From positions 1 to 64,000 of the forward strand of contig NZ_JAIWPR010000023.1 of the NCBI RefSeq assembly GCF_021191635.1: a DNA stretch of 64,000 nucleotides. The letters run 5' to 3'. The notes beneath the pieces were generated by a model, which ran no database searches, was not told where the DNA came from, and was given only the letters and a program-made list of their open reading frames with translations. A program made the translations under genes and the position numbers. The first letter of the stretch is position 1, and each line of letters begins with the position of its first letter. Source of the DNA: Alterluteimonas quercicellularis (lineage in GTDB: Bacteria > Pseudomonadota > Gammaproteobacteria > Xanthomonadales > Xanthomonadaceae). This document shows positions 54,815-63,211 of the stretch, piece by piece.

Positions 54815-56599
54815 ATGCGCGATCGCCGCTCCTGCCCGCAGCGCCGCCGGGCGCTGCCGCTCGCCGGCCTCCTGCTGCTGGCCAGCCCCGCGGCCTTCGC
54901 CAGCGTCTTCGTCAACGAGCTGCATTACGACAACGCCGGCGCCGACAGCGGCGAGGCGGTGGAGATCGTGGCCACCGCCGGCGAGGACCTTTCCGGCTAC
55001 CGCGTCTGGCTGTACAACGGCAGCAGCGCGCCGGGCAGCGCGCGCACCTACGGCAACGCGGCGGTGCCGGCGGGACAGGCGGCCGACTGCGACGCGAGCG
55101 TGCGCGTCGCCACCGTCACCTGGCCGCGCGACGGCCTGCAGAACGGCAGCCACGACGGCATCGCCCTGGTCGATGCGCAGGGCACGGTGGTGCAGTTCCT
55201 CAGCTACGAGGGCGCGATCACCGCCGCCGACGGCCCCGCAGCGGGGCGGGCGAGCGCCGACCTGCCGGTGTCCGAAGGGTCGTCCACGCCGGTGGGCCAC
55301 TCGCTGCAGCTGCGCGGCAGCGGCCGCGCGGCGGCCGACTTCGCCTGGGCGGCGGCCTCGGCGCAGAGCTTCGGCCGCTGCAACAGCGGGCAGACCTTCA
55401 CCGGCGGCGGCGGCGGCGGGGACGCGCCGCCCGCGCTGGTCTCCACCGTGCCTGCCGACGGGGCGACCGGCTTCCCCGCCGCAGGCGACCTGGAAGTGGC
55501 GTTCGACGAGCCGGTGACGCTGTCTTCCGGCGCCTTCGCCCTGGCCTGCGCGACCTCGGGCACGGTGCCGCTGTCGCACCCGGCCAGCGGCGACCGCTTC
55601 GCGCTGTCCACCGACACCGCGCTGCACGCCGGCGAGCAGTGCACGCTCGACATCCGCGCCGACCGCGTCGCCGACGCCGGCGGCCTGCACCCGGCGGCCG
55701 ACGTGGCGGTGCGCTTCACCGTGTCCGAGGGGGGCGGCCACCCGGGCGCGCCGGGCGGCTACTACGCGCTGGTGGACGCGAGCACGCCGCAGCAGCTGCG
55801 CTGCACCCTGCACCACACCATCCGCGGCCACACCTCGTACCCCTACAGCGGCAGCGGCACCAGCACCTGGACGATCCTGGAGATCGCCGACGAGGACCCG
55901 CTGGACGAGAACCGCATCCTGGACGCCTACCGCAACCGCAGCTATCCCAAGGGGAGCGGCCGCGCCGGCACCGGCAGCGGGCTGACCTACAACCGCGAGC
56001 ACACCTGGCCGAAATCGCTGGGCTTCAGCAGCGCCACCGGCGACCGCGGCCTGCCCAACGCGCCGCACACCGACGCGCACATGCTCTACCTGACCGACAC
56101 CGACCACAACGCCGCGCGCGGCAACAAGCCCTACGCCGACTGCGGGCCCGCCGCCAACTGCAGCGAGCGCGCCACCGAAGCGCACCACGGCGTGGGCGGC
56201 GGCACCGGCGCCTACCCGGGCAACTCAAACTGGACCAACGCCAGCGGCTTCCAGGTCTGGCAGCACCGCCAGGGCGACATGGCACGCGCGGTGCTGTACA
56301 TGGCGATCCGCTACGAAGGCGGCCAGCACCCGCAGAGCGGCCAGTCCGAGCCCGACCTGGAGCTGACCGACGACCGCGGCCGGATCGTCGCCACCTCCGG
56401 CTCGCCGGCGTACATGGGCCTGCTGTCGACCCTGCTGGCCTGGCACCACGCCGACCCGCCCGACGCCGCCGAGCGCGCGCGCAACGAGGTGGTGTACAGC
56501 TTCCAGGGCAACCGCAACCCCTTCGTCGACCACCCGGAATGGGCGACGCAGGCGCTGTTCGCCAGCGAGCGGCCGGCGACCTGCCAGCTGCCCAACTGA
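54815..56599 (+). CDS. Secreted endonuclease I-family nuclease with lamin-tail and Ig-like domains
   Basis: 594 aa. Signal peptide 1-30 (LPLAGLLLLASPAAFA). Lamin-tail-type domain about 30-180 (SVFVNELHYDNAGADSGEAVEIV), bacterial Ig-like domain about 205-310 (STVPADGATGFPAAGDLEVAFDEPV) and endonuclease I domain about 325-590. The nuclease motifs are TYNREHTWPKSLGF (catalytic His) and DAHMLYLTDTDHNAARGNKPYAD (metal site). It degrades extracellular nucleic acid, likely for nutrient or phosphate supply. Several cysteines suggest disulfides after secretion. Confidence 0.92.
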   Translation: MRDRRSCPQRRRALPLAGLLLLASPAAFASVFVNELHYDNAGADSGEAVEIVATAGEDLSGYRVWLYNGSSAPGSARTYGNAAVPAGQAADCDASVRVATVTWPRDGLQNGSHDGIALVDAQGTVVQFLSYEGAITAADGPAAGRASADLPVSEGSSTPVGHSLQLRGSGRAAADFAWAAASAQSFGRCNSGQTFTGGGGGGDAPPALVSTVPADGATGFPAAGDLEVAFDEPVTLSSGAFALACATSGTVPLSHPASGDRFALSTDTALHAGEQCTLDIRADRVADAGGLHPAADVAVRFTVSEGGGHPGAPGGYYALVDASTPQQLRCTLHHTIRGHTSYPYSGSGTSTWTILEIADEDPLDENRILDAYRNRSYPKGSGRAGTGSGLTYNREHTWPKSLGFSSATGDRGLPNAPHTDAHMLYLTDTDHNAARGNKPYADCGPAANCSERATEAHHGVGGGTGAYPGNSNWTNASGFQVWQHRQGDMARAVLYMAIRYEGGQHPQSGQSEPDLELTDDRGRIVATSGSPAYMGLLSTLLAWHHADPPDAAERARNEVVYSFQGNRNPFVDHPEWATQALFASERPATCQLPN

Positions 56600-56605
56600 C
56601 CACCC

Positions 56606-56738
56606 GCAGGAGCGCGCTCGCGCGCGAAGCGCTTTCCATCCGCGCGGCAGGACCCCGCAAGACGCGCATCGCGCGTCTGGAAAGCCATCTTGCGCGAACA
56701 CTTTCGCTAAAGAACATCGCGCGCGAGCGCGCTCCTAC
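56606..56738. repeat. REP cassette 4 between the nuclease gene and tatD
   Basis: Forward REP 56606-56627 and reverse REP 56717-56738. The interior (89 bp) differs from cassettes 1-3 and includes a perfect inverted repeat AGACGCGC-ATC-GCGCGTCT (56660-56678). The element ends 12 bp before the tatD start codon. Confidence 0.7.
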
Positions 56739-56750
56739 TACACTGCGCGC

Positions 56751-57587
56751 ATGCCTCTGATCGACATCGGCGCCAACCTGACCCACGACAGCTTCGACCG
56801 CGACCGCGCGGCCGTGCTCGAGCGCGCTCGCGCGGCCGGCGTGACGCGCATGGTGGTGACCGGGGCCAGCCGCGAGCACTCGCACAGGGCGCTCGCGCTG
56901 GCGCAGGCGCACCCGGGCGTGCTTTACGCCACCGCCGGCGTGCATCCGCACCACGCGACGGAGTACACCGAGGAATGCGACGCCGAGCTGCGCGCGCTGC
57001 ACGCGCACCCGGAGGTGGTCGCGGTGGGTGAATGCGGGCTCGACTACTTCCGCGATTTCTCACCGCGGCCGGCGCAGCGCCGCGCGTTCGAGCGCCAGCT
57101 GCAGATCGCCGCCGACACCGGGAAGCCGCTGTTCCTGCACCAGCGCGACGCGCACGCCGACTTCCTGGCGATGATGCGCGAGTTCGACGGCCGCCTGGGC
57201 CCGGCGGTGGTGCACTGCTTCACCGGCACCCGCGAGGAGCTGTTCGCCTACCTCGATCGCGACTGGCACATCGGCATCACCGGCTGGCTGTGCGACGAGC
57301 GCCGCGGCGCGCACCTGCGCGAGCTGGCGCCGCACATCCCGGCGCAGCGGCTGATGGTGGAGACCGACGCGCCCTACCTGCCGCCGCGCACCCTGCGCCC
57401 GCCGCCCAAGGACCGCCGCAACGAGCCGGCCTTCCTGCCGCACATCGTCGACGAGCTCGCGCGCGACCGCGGCGAGGACCCCGCGGCCACCGCCGCCGCG
57501 ACCACCGCCACCGCCACCGCGTTCTTCGGCCTGCCCGAACCGCCGTCTCGCCGAGAACTGGACATCCTGGCCGGAACGGCCTTATAA
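56751..57587 (+). CDS. tatD: TatD family 3'-5' exonuclease / metal-dependent hydrolase
   Basis: 278 aa TIM-barrel hydrolase. It starts MPLIDIGANLTHDSFDRDR, the true TatD type (NLT in place of the HxH of YcfH/YjjV). Metal ligands are in GVHPHHA, VGECGLDYFRDF, VVHCFTGTREE and METDAPYLPPRTL. It degrades DNA from the 3' end and helps in oxidative DNA damage repair. A REP cassette sits directly upstream. A clear terminator follows. Confidence 0.93.
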   Translation: MPLIDIGANLTHDSFDRDRAAVLERARAAGVTRMVVTGASREHSHRALALAQAHPGVLYATAGVHPHHATEYTEECDAELRALHAHPEVVAVGECGLDYFRDFSPRPAQRRAFERQLQIAADTGKPLFLHQRDAHADFLAMMREFDGRLGPAVVHCFTGTREELFAYLDRDWHIGITGWLCDERRGAHLRELAPHIPAQRLMVETDAPYLPPRTLRPPPKDRRNEPAFLPHIVDELARDRGEDPAATAAATTATATAFFGLPEPPSRRELDILAGTAL

Positions 57588-57621
57588 TCCACCCCGGATC
57601 GGGGATTCTCGGTCGGCATCA

Positions 57622-57653
57622 GGCCTTGGCGGAAACGCCGAGGCCTTTTGTTT
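57622..57653 (+). terminator. Rho-independent terminator after tatD
   Basis: GGCCTTGGCG-GAAA-CGCCGAGGCC (57622-57645), a 10-bp stem with one wobble pair and a GNRA-type loop, followed by TTTTGTTT. One of the few T-rich terminators in the window. Confidence 0.85.
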
Positions 57654-57656
57654 GTC

Positions 57657-58412
57657 CTAGGGAAAACACTTCAAGCCGTAGCCGTGGAAGTCTCCCGAGC
57701 TGTTGCGATCCAGCTTGGAGGCCATGATCTCCCATGCCCGGTTCTCTTGCTGCGGGCGTAGCTGCTTGATTCCGATCGGCCGCGCGACCAGATCCGCAAG
57801 CTGGAGTCCGATGGAGTTGCTCTTCTTGTCGGCGATGACAGGAACAAAGGGAAGCTTCCGGTTCGGATAATTGTCGCCTTCGCAGATGCGCCGAAACGCC
57901 AATTCCAGGTCTTCGTCCTCGTTGCGGCCTCGCGACTCGCATACGACATGCGTCCACAAGGGGCCGCGCGCGTCGTAGGTCTGGCCCGACTTGCTCAACG
58001 TGTAATAGATACGCTCCAGACAGAATCGCAGGGATATCTCGTAGGGGTTGTGTCCATCGCCACGTTGTTCGAGCAGGCGCCGCTTGTCGATCACCGCGGC
58101 GAACACCGTGATCTTCGCCCGCCGCAGTGCGTCGTTCAACACTTCGAGAAAGGCCGTCTTCCTGCCAGGTTCGCGAAGAATCGCGAAAGGACCGAGGTCG
58201 CGACGGATGTCGCGTTCGTGCAGGACGACCGTGTCGTGTCCGAAGGTGTCGAACTTGATCCTCTGGACGGCCGGTACCACGGTCTCCATGTAATCCTTCT
58301 TGCTGATGAGACAACAGGCGAGCACGAAAAGGGGATAACCGGAATCGATTGCGGCCATGCCGTGATCGCCGCTTTCGTCGACGAACACGATGTAGTCGCT
58401 GAAACCCGCCAT
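57657..58412 (-). CDS. DUF3800 domain protein
   Basis: 251 aa. It opens with DYIVFVDESGDHG, the conserved acidic start of DUF3800. It ends with the family motif KKSNSIGLQLADLVARPIG. The fold is thought to be RNase H-like, so a nuclease role is possible but unproven. Base composition is visibly less GC-rich than the neighbours, suggesting recent transfer. The ATG overlaps the stop of the ABC permease gene by one base (TGATG), so it is read as the third gene of that operon. DUF3800 genes often travel with mobile or defence-linked DNA. Confidence 0.85.
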   Translation of the reverse strand: MAGFSDYIVFVDESGDHGMAAIDSGYPLFVLACCLISKKDYMETVVPAVQRIKFDTFGHDTVVLHERDIRRDLGPFAILREPGRKTAFLEVLNDALRRAKITVFAAVIDKRRLLEQRGDGHNPYEISLRFCLERIYYTLSKSGQTYDARGPLWTHVVCESRGRNEDEDLELAFRRICEGDNYPNRKLPFVPVIADKKSNSIGLQLADLVARPIGIKQLRPQQENRAWEIMASKLDRNSSGDFHGYGLKCFP

Positions 58413-59212
58413 CAGCTGCGCAGCCCCACCCCGCGACGCAGCAGCGCCAGCGCCAGCCACGACAGCGCCGCGACGAAGCCCAGCATCAGCGCGTAGGCGA
58501 CCCACAGCGGCACGTCGGACCGGCCGAGCAGGCCGTAGCGGAACGCGTTGACCATGTAGAAGATCGGGTTGGCGTGAGTCATCGCCTGCGCCCACCCGGG
58601 CAGCAGCGTCACCGAGTAGAACACGCCGCCGAGATAGGTCAGCGGGGTGAGGATGAAGGTCGGCACGATGGTCACGTCGTCGAACTTCCTGGCGTACACG
58701 GCATTGATGAAGCCGGCCAGGGAGAAGATCGTCGCGCCCAGCAGCACCGTGCTGAGGGTGACGAACGGGTGCGGCAGGCGCACGCGGGTGAACAGCATCG
58801 CCACGCCCAGCACGATCACGCCCACCACCAGGCCGCGCGCGACCGCGCCGGCCACGTAGCCCCACAGCACCACCCAGTTGGGCATCGGGCTGACCAGCAG
58901 CTCCTCCACGTGGCGGCCGAACTTGGCGCCGAAGAAGCTGGAGGAGATGTTGCCGTAGCTGTTCTGGATGACGCTCATCATCACCAGCCCGGGGACGATG
59001 AAGTCCATGTAGGACACGCCGCCCATGTCGCCGATGCGCGAGCCGATCAGGCCGCCGAAGATCAGGAAGTACAGCGTCATCGTGATCGCCGGCGGCAACA
59101 GGGTCTGCGCCCAGATGCGCAGGATGCGCACCACCTCGCGGCGGACGATGGTGCCCAGCGCCACCCAGTGGCTGCGCAGGGGAGAGCCGGCGGACGGCGG
59201 CGCGGCGCTCAT
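58412..59212 (-). CDS. ABC-2 type transporter permease
   Basis: 266 aa with six membrane helices. The ABC-2 signature region reads FILTPLTYLGGVFYSVTLLPGWAQ, with FGAKFGRHVEELLVSPMP before the second helix pair. It resembles YadH-type permeases. It pairs with the ATPase encoded just upstream (4-bp overlap) to form an exporter or flippase. The substrate is unknown; relatives export polysaccharides, drugs or lipids. Confidence 0.9.
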   Translation of the reverse strand: MSAAPPSAGSPLRSHWVALGTIVRREVVRILRIWAQTLLPPAITMTLYFLIFGGLIGSRIGDMGGVSYMDFIVPGLVMMSVIQNSYGNISSSFFGAKFGRHVEELLVSPMPNWVVLWGYVAGAVARGLVVGVIVLGVAMLFTRVRLPHPFVTLSTVLLGATIFSLAGFINAVYARKFDDVTIVPTFILTPLTYLGGVFYSVTLLPGWAQAMTHANPIFYMVNAFRYGLLGRSDVPLWVAYALMLGFVAALSWLALALLRRGVGLRS

Positions 59213-60168
59213 GCGGCGCGCTCCGCGTGCTGCGCGGTCATGCTCACGAACAGTTCCTCCAGGCGGTTGCTGCGCGTGCGCATGGAGCGCACGCGGATGG
59301 CCGCGGCGTCGAGCGCGGCGAACACCCGGTTGAGGTCCATCGAGCGCGGCATCTCCAGGTCGAGGGTGTGCCCGTCGCGCGCCTGCAGCCGCACGCCCTC
59401 CACGACCGGCAGCGCCGGCGGCAGCTCGCCGTCGATGTCGAGCACGAAGGCCTCCACGTCCAGCTTCGACAGCAACGCGCGCATCGAGCCCTGCTCGACG
59501 ATGCGGCCATGGTCGATGATGGCGAGGTTGCGGCACAGCGCCTCGGCCTCCTCGAGGTAGTGGGTGGTGAGGATGATGGTGGTGCCGGCGGCGTTGATCT
59601 CCTGCAGCGCCTGCCACATGCCGCGCCGGATCTCGATGTCGACGCCGGCGGTCGGCTCGTCGAGGATCAGCAGCCGCGGCCGCGTCATCATGGCGCGCGC
59701 GATCATCAGCCGGCGCTTCATGCCGCCCGACAGCGTGCGCGACATCGCGCGCGCCTTGCCCCACAGGTGCGCGGCGCGCAGCTCGGCCTCGGCGCGCTCG
59801 GCGGCCTCCGCGCGCGGCACGCCGTAGAAGCCGGCGTAGTTGACCAGGATGTCGAACGGCTGCTCGAACAGGTTGAAGTTGATCTCCTGCGGCACCAGGC
59901 CGAGCAGGCGCATGGCCTCGCCGCGGCGCCGCGCAATGTCCACCCCGAACACCTCCACCGCGCCCGAGGTGGCGTTCACCAGCGAGGACACGATGCCGAT
60001 CAGGGTGCTCTTGCCGGCGCCATTGGGGCCCAGCAGTGCGTAGAAGTCGCCCGGCGCGACGTCCAGCGACACGCCCTTGAGCGCTTCCACGCCGCCGGCG
60101 TAGGTCTTGCGGAGGTCCCGGATGGACAGGGCGGGCGGCGATGCGGCCGCCTCGCGGGATGCGTGCAT
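59209..60168 (-). CDS. ABC transporter ATP-binding protein
   Basis: 319 aa. Walker A GPNGAGKST, Q-loop LVPQE, signature LSGGMKRRL and Walker B LLILDEPTAGVD, followed by the H-loop TTHYLEEAE. The C-terminal 70 residues form an extra domain typical of YadG-like subunits. The first gene of the exporter operon, divergent from the ferredoxin reductase gene. Confidence 0.93.
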   Translation of the reverse strand: MHASREAAASPPALSIRDLRKTYAGGVEALKGVSLDVAPGDFYALLGPNGAGKSTLIGIVSSLVNATSGAVEVFGVDIARRRGEAMRLLGLVPQEINFNLFEQPFDILVNYAGFYGVPRAEAAERAEAELRAAHLWGKARAMSRTLSGGMKRRLMIARAMMTRPRLLILDEPTAGVDIEIRRGMWQALQEINAAGTTIILTTHYLEEAEALCRNLAIIDHGRIVEQGSMRALLSKLDVEAFVLDIDGELPPALPVVEGVRLQARDGHTLDLEMPRSMDLNRVFAALDAAAIRVRSMRTRSNRLEELFVSMTAQHAERAA

Positions 60169-60338
60169 GTGAACGTTCCGGCCGCGAGAGGCGCGGCGAA
60201 TCCCGCTAGTATAGGCGGCTGCCCGGCGGCGCCCTTGCGACGTAGCGTTGCGATCGCCACGGAAACGCCGACCTGTCGCGGCGCCCGCGGGCGCCGGTCC
60301 CCGCGGCCGCGACGCCGCGCCTTGCGAACGATCCGTCC

Positions 60339-61100
60339 GTGGCCATCCAGCAGTTTCCCCTGACCCTGACCGCGCGCCGGATGCTGGCGCCCAGCGTCGC
60401 CCACCTCGGCTTCGAGCGCAGCGACGGCCAGCCCATGGCCTTCGTGCCGGGCCAGTTCATCCAGGTGCACTTCCAGTACGCCGACGGCACCGCCACCAAG
60501 CGCAGCTATTCGCTGGCGACGATCCCCGCCGACGGCGGCGCCACGCGGTCGGTGGAGATCGCGGTGAGCTACGTGCCCGGCGGCGCGGCGACGGCCCTGT
60601 TCGAGGGCCTGGAGATCGGCGACGCGGTCAGCGCCAGCGGCCCGTTCGGCCGCTTCTGCCTGATGCCGCAGGACGCCAACCGCCGCTACCTGCTGATCGG
60701 CACCGGCACCGGCGTCACGCCCTACCGTTCCATGCTGCCGCAGCTGGCGCGGCAGATCGCCGAGCGCGGCGTCGAGGTGGTGCTGCTGTCCGGCGCCCGT
60801 TCGCCGGCCGAACTGCTCTACGGCGACGAGTTCCGCGCCTTCGCCGAGGCCCATCCGGGCTTCCGCTTCGTGCCCTGCTTCTCGCGCGAGCTGCCCGCCC
60901 CCGGTTCGCCGCACCACCACGCCGACGTGCGCCACGGCTACGTGCAGCAGTTCCTGGACGAGTTCGCGCCGCAGGCCGGGGGCGACATCGCCTACCTGTG
61001 CGGCAACCCGAACATGGTCGACGCCTGCTTCGAGGCGCTGAAGGGGTACGGGCTGGGGGTGGCGCAGATCCGCCGCGAGAAGTACGTCAGCTCCAAGTAG
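60339..61100 (+). CDS. Ferredoxin-NADP reductase
   Basis: 253 aa, GTG start. The FAD domain carries the RSYSLAT motif and the NADP domain carries GTGTGVTPYRSM and LCGNPNMVD. The C-terminal RREKYVSSK is typical of bacterial subclass II reductases (Fpr). It moves electrons between NADPH and ferredoxin or flavodoxin in the cytoplasm. The last eight codons and following terminator hairpin are repeated 122 bp downstream. Confidence 0.92.
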   Translation: MAIQQFPLTLTARRMLAPSVAHLGFERSDGQPMAFVPGQFIQVHFQYADGTATKRSYSLATIPADGGATRSVEIAVSYVPGGAATALFEGLEIGDAVSASGPFGRFCLMPQDANRRYLLIGTGTGVTPYRSMLPQLARQIAERGVEVVLLSGARSPAELLYGDEFRAFAEAHPGFRFVPCFSRELPAPGSPHHHADVRHGYVQQFLDEFAPQAGGDIAYLCGNPNMVDACFEALKGYGLGVAQIRREKYVSSK

Positions 61101-61124
61101 GCCCACAGGGCGGCGGATCCCCGG

Positions 61125-61144
61125 CCCGCCGCTCGTGCGGCGGG
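61125..61144 (+). terminator. Hairpin terminator of the reductase gene, copy 1
   Basis: CCCGCCGC-TCGT-GCGGCGGG, perfect 8-bp stem, followed by CGTTCG; no T run. Confidence 0.55.
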
Positions 61145-61246
61145 CGTTCGCCAAGGCGCGCGGCCGTGCCGCGCGAGCTGCCTCGGCTCACCCACCGCGA
61201 GAAGTACGTCAGCTCCAAGTAGGCCCACCGGGCGGCGGATCCCCGG

Positions 61247-61266
61247 CCCGCCGCTCGGGCGGCGGG
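61247..61266 (+). terminator. Hairpin terminator, duplicated copy 2
   Basis: CCCGCCGC-TCGG-GCGGCGGG, the same stem as copy 1 shifted by 122 bp. Confidence 0.55.
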
Positions 61267-61335
61267 CGTTCGCCCAGGCGCGCGGCCGGTGCCGTGCCCT
61301 TACACTCGGGCGTCCGCCACCCCGGGGAAGCCGGC

Positions 61336-62568
61336 ATGAGGGAAGGTGCGACCGCTTCCGGTTCGCTGTATCCGCAGTTCGTGGAGCCGCTGCCGCCGCC
61401 GCTCTGGCGTCGCGTCGCGGGCGTCGTCGCGGGCCTGCTCGGCGGCTTTGCTGCGGGCATGCTCGTGGCGAAGCTGGCGTCCGACGGCTTCGGTCCGCTG
61501 CGCGGCCTTGCCGGCGTCGGGCCGTTCGCCGCGATGGCCGCCTTCGCGCTCGGCCTGTGGCCGCACATCCTCATCCACGAGGCCGGCCACGTCGTCGCCG
61601 GCCTCGCCGGCGGCCAGCGCGCAGTGGCCTTCGGCATCGGCCGCTGGCGCTTCGAGCGCGGGCGCGACGGCTGGCGCGCATGGCGTGGCGCGGCGATCGC
61701 CGGCATCGGCGGCTTCGCCGCGCTGGTGCCGGACCGCGAGCGGGGCGCGGGGGCCGCCGCGCAGGCGCTGTACCTGCTCGGCGGCCCGCTGTCGAACCTG
61801 GTCGTCGCCGCCCTCGCCTGGCTCGTCGCGACCCGCGTCGCCGTGCATCCGCTCGCCGTCGGGGCGTGGCTCGGCGTCGCCGCCGGCGGCCTGCTGGTGG
61901 GTGCGCTCAACCTGGTCCCGTTCCGGACCCAGGGCTGGCGCTCGGACGGCATGGGCCTGCTGGATCTGGCGCGCCGCACCCCCGATGCGGCGCTGCTCCA
62001 GCGCGCGCAGAGCGCGATGGCGCTGTCGCTGGCCGGCGTGCGCCCGCGCGACTGGCCCGACACGCTGCTGCCCGCGGACACGGCGCTGGCGGATGCGGAC
62101 GACGCCGTGGCCACGACGATCCGGCAGCTGCGCCTGGCCCGGTCGATGGATCGCGACGACCGCGACGACGCCCGCGCCGCGGCGCAAGCCCTGGCCACGG
62201 GCGCGCGCCGCCTGCCGAAGGCGCTGCGGGCGCACGTGGCGGTCTCGATGGCCGGCTATGCCGCGCGCTGCAGCGACGACGACCGTCTGCTCGACGCCTG
62301 GCGCCCGTTGTGCGACGGCGGCGTGCTGGATTTCTCGCCGTTCCTGCACTGGATCGATGCCGAGCGCGCCGTCCGCCGGCGCGATAGCGCCGCCGCGGAG
62401 CGCGAACTCGGCCTCGCCCGCGCCGGGCTGGGCCGGGTGCAGGATCCGGCCAGCGCGGAAATCCTCGCCGAGCAGCTCGACCGGCTCGCGCTCGGATTGC
62501 CGGTCCACGGCGCCGGCGATGCCGCGGCGATGCGCGGAGCGGCGTGCGCGCCTGTCAAGGATCCTTGA
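61336..62568 (+). CDS. M50-like membrane metalloprotease homologue
   Basis: 410 aa. Several membrane helices lie in the first 210 residues. The zinc motif HEAGH (H81, E82, H85) is within one of them, and NLVPF (about 196-200) may stand for the second motif of M50 proteases. The remaining half is a soluble alpha-helical, TPR-like domain rich in Ala/Arg/Asp (about 230-400). Site-2-type proteolysis inside the membrane is possible. The last codons and stop overlap an 18-bp palindrome that probably belongs to the next operon. Confidence 0.75.
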   Translation: MREGATASGSLYPQFVEPLPPPLWRRVAGVVAGLLGGFAAGMLVAKLASDGFGPLRGLAGVGPFAAMAAFALGLWPHILIHEAGHVVAGLAGGQRAVAFGIGRWRFERGRDGWRAWRGAAIAGIGGFAALVPDRERGAGAAAQALYLLGGPLSNLVVAALAWLVATRVAVHPLAVGAWLGVAAGGLLVGALNLVPFRTQGWRSDGMGLLDLARRTPDAALLQRAQSAMALSLAGVRPRDWPDTLLPADTALADADDAVATTIRQLRLARSMDRDDRDDARAAAQALATGARRLPKALRAHVAVSMAGYAARCSDDDRLLDAWRPLCDGGVLDFSPFLHWIDAERAVRRRDSAAAERELGLARAGLGRVQDPASAEILAEQLDRLALGLPVHGAGDAAAMRGAACAPVKDP

Positions 62569-62570
62569 CA
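62553..62570. promoter_or_regulatory. Operator-like palindrome 1
   Basis: TGTCAAGGATCCTTGACA, a perfect 18-bp palindrome over the stop of the M50-like gene. Its right arm includes TTGACA, a consensus -35 hexamer. Confidence 0.7.
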
Positions 62571-62595
62571 TCCCGTGGATGCGCGCCCAGGATGG

Positions 62596-62613
62596 TGTCA
62601 AGCTTCCTTGACA
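62596..62613. promoter_or_regulatory. Operator-like palindrome 2
   Basis: TGTCAAGCTTCCTTGACA, the same arms as palindrome 1 with a changed centre. The centre-to-centre distance is 43 bp, about four helical turns. It lies 11 bp before the next ATG. Confidence 0.7.
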
Positions 62614-62624
62614 GGCGCGCCGCC

Positions 62625-63017
62625 ATGACATCCGCCGCACGCCGCTACGCCCGCGAGTTCCTGCCCGCCGTCGCGATCTACCTGGTCGTCCTGCTGGCGT
62701 CGGCGTACGCGCTGCGACGGGTCGATGCCGCACCGGCGCGGGCGGCGCTGGCCTTGCTGCCGCTGGTGCCCGTCGCGTTCGCCGCGCGTGCGCTGCTGCG
62801 CTTCGTGCGCGATATCGACGAACTCCAGCGCAAGCTCCAGCTCGAGGCCTTCGCGCTCGCCGCGCTGGTCCTGAACCTCGGCAGCTTCGCGCTCGGCCTG
62901 CTGGCGGCAGCCGGCGTCGTCGTGCCGCCGTCGGACCTCGTCCTGCTGCTGGTGTTGCCGGCGTTCTGCGTCCTGCACGGGCTCTTCGCCTGCCTGGCCG
63001 CCCGGCGCTACCGGTGA
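62625..63017 (+). CDS. Hypothetical four-helix membrane protein of an XRE-regulated operon
   Basis: 130 aa from ATG 62625. Four hydrophobic segments: FLPAVAIYLVVLLASAYAL, ALALLPLVPVAFAARAL, LEAFALAALVLNLGSFALGLLAAAG and LVLLLVLPAFCVLHGLFACLA. A charged motif RFVRDIDELQRKLQLEA lies between helices 2 and 3. Similar small membrane proteins are often encoded next to a 60-70 aa XRE regulator. The stop overlaps the start of that regulator (GTGA). Confidence 0.75.
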   Translation: MTSAARRYAREFLPAVAIYLVVLLASAYALRRVDAAPARAALALLPLVPVAFAARALLRFVRDIDELQRKLQLEAFALAALVLNLGSFALGLLAAAGVVVPPSDLVLLLVLPAFCVLHGLFACLAARRYR

Positions 63018-63208
63018 ACAGCCGGATCCGCGAACTGCGCGAGGCGCAGGGCTGGTCACAGTCGGAACTCGCCGAGCGTCTGCAGGTATCGCGTCAGACG
63101 GTCAACGCGATCGAGACCGGCAAGTACGACCCCAGCCTGCCGCTGGCCTTCCGCATCGCGCGGCTGTTCGGCAGGCGCATCGAATCCATTTTCCATGACG
63201 AGGACTGA
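63014..63208 (+). CDS. Small XRE-family helix-turn-helix regulator
   Basis: 64 aa, GTG start overlapping the upstream stop. It is essentially only an HTH_3 domain: IRELREAQGWSQSELAERL, then VSRQTVNAIETGKYDPSLPLAF, then RLFGRRIESIF. It most likely dimerises and represses its own operon through the twin palindromes at 62553 and 62596. A partner hydrolase gene starts 3 bp downstream. Confidence 0.9.
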   Translation: MNSRIRELREAQGWSQSELAERLQVSRQTVNAIETGKYDPSLPLAFRIARLFGRRIESIFHDED

Positions 63209-63211
63209 GGC

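Larger units (their letters stand above)
61073..61292. repeat. Tandem direct repeat covering the reductase 3' end and terminator
   Basis: Copy 1 about 61073-61170, copy 2 about 61195-61292, period 122 bp. Both contain AGAAGTACGTCAGCTCCAAG then TAG, i.e. the last codons REKYVSSK and the stop, followed by the same GC-rich hairpin. Only a few substitutions separate the copies, so the duplication is recent. Confidence 0.85.
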
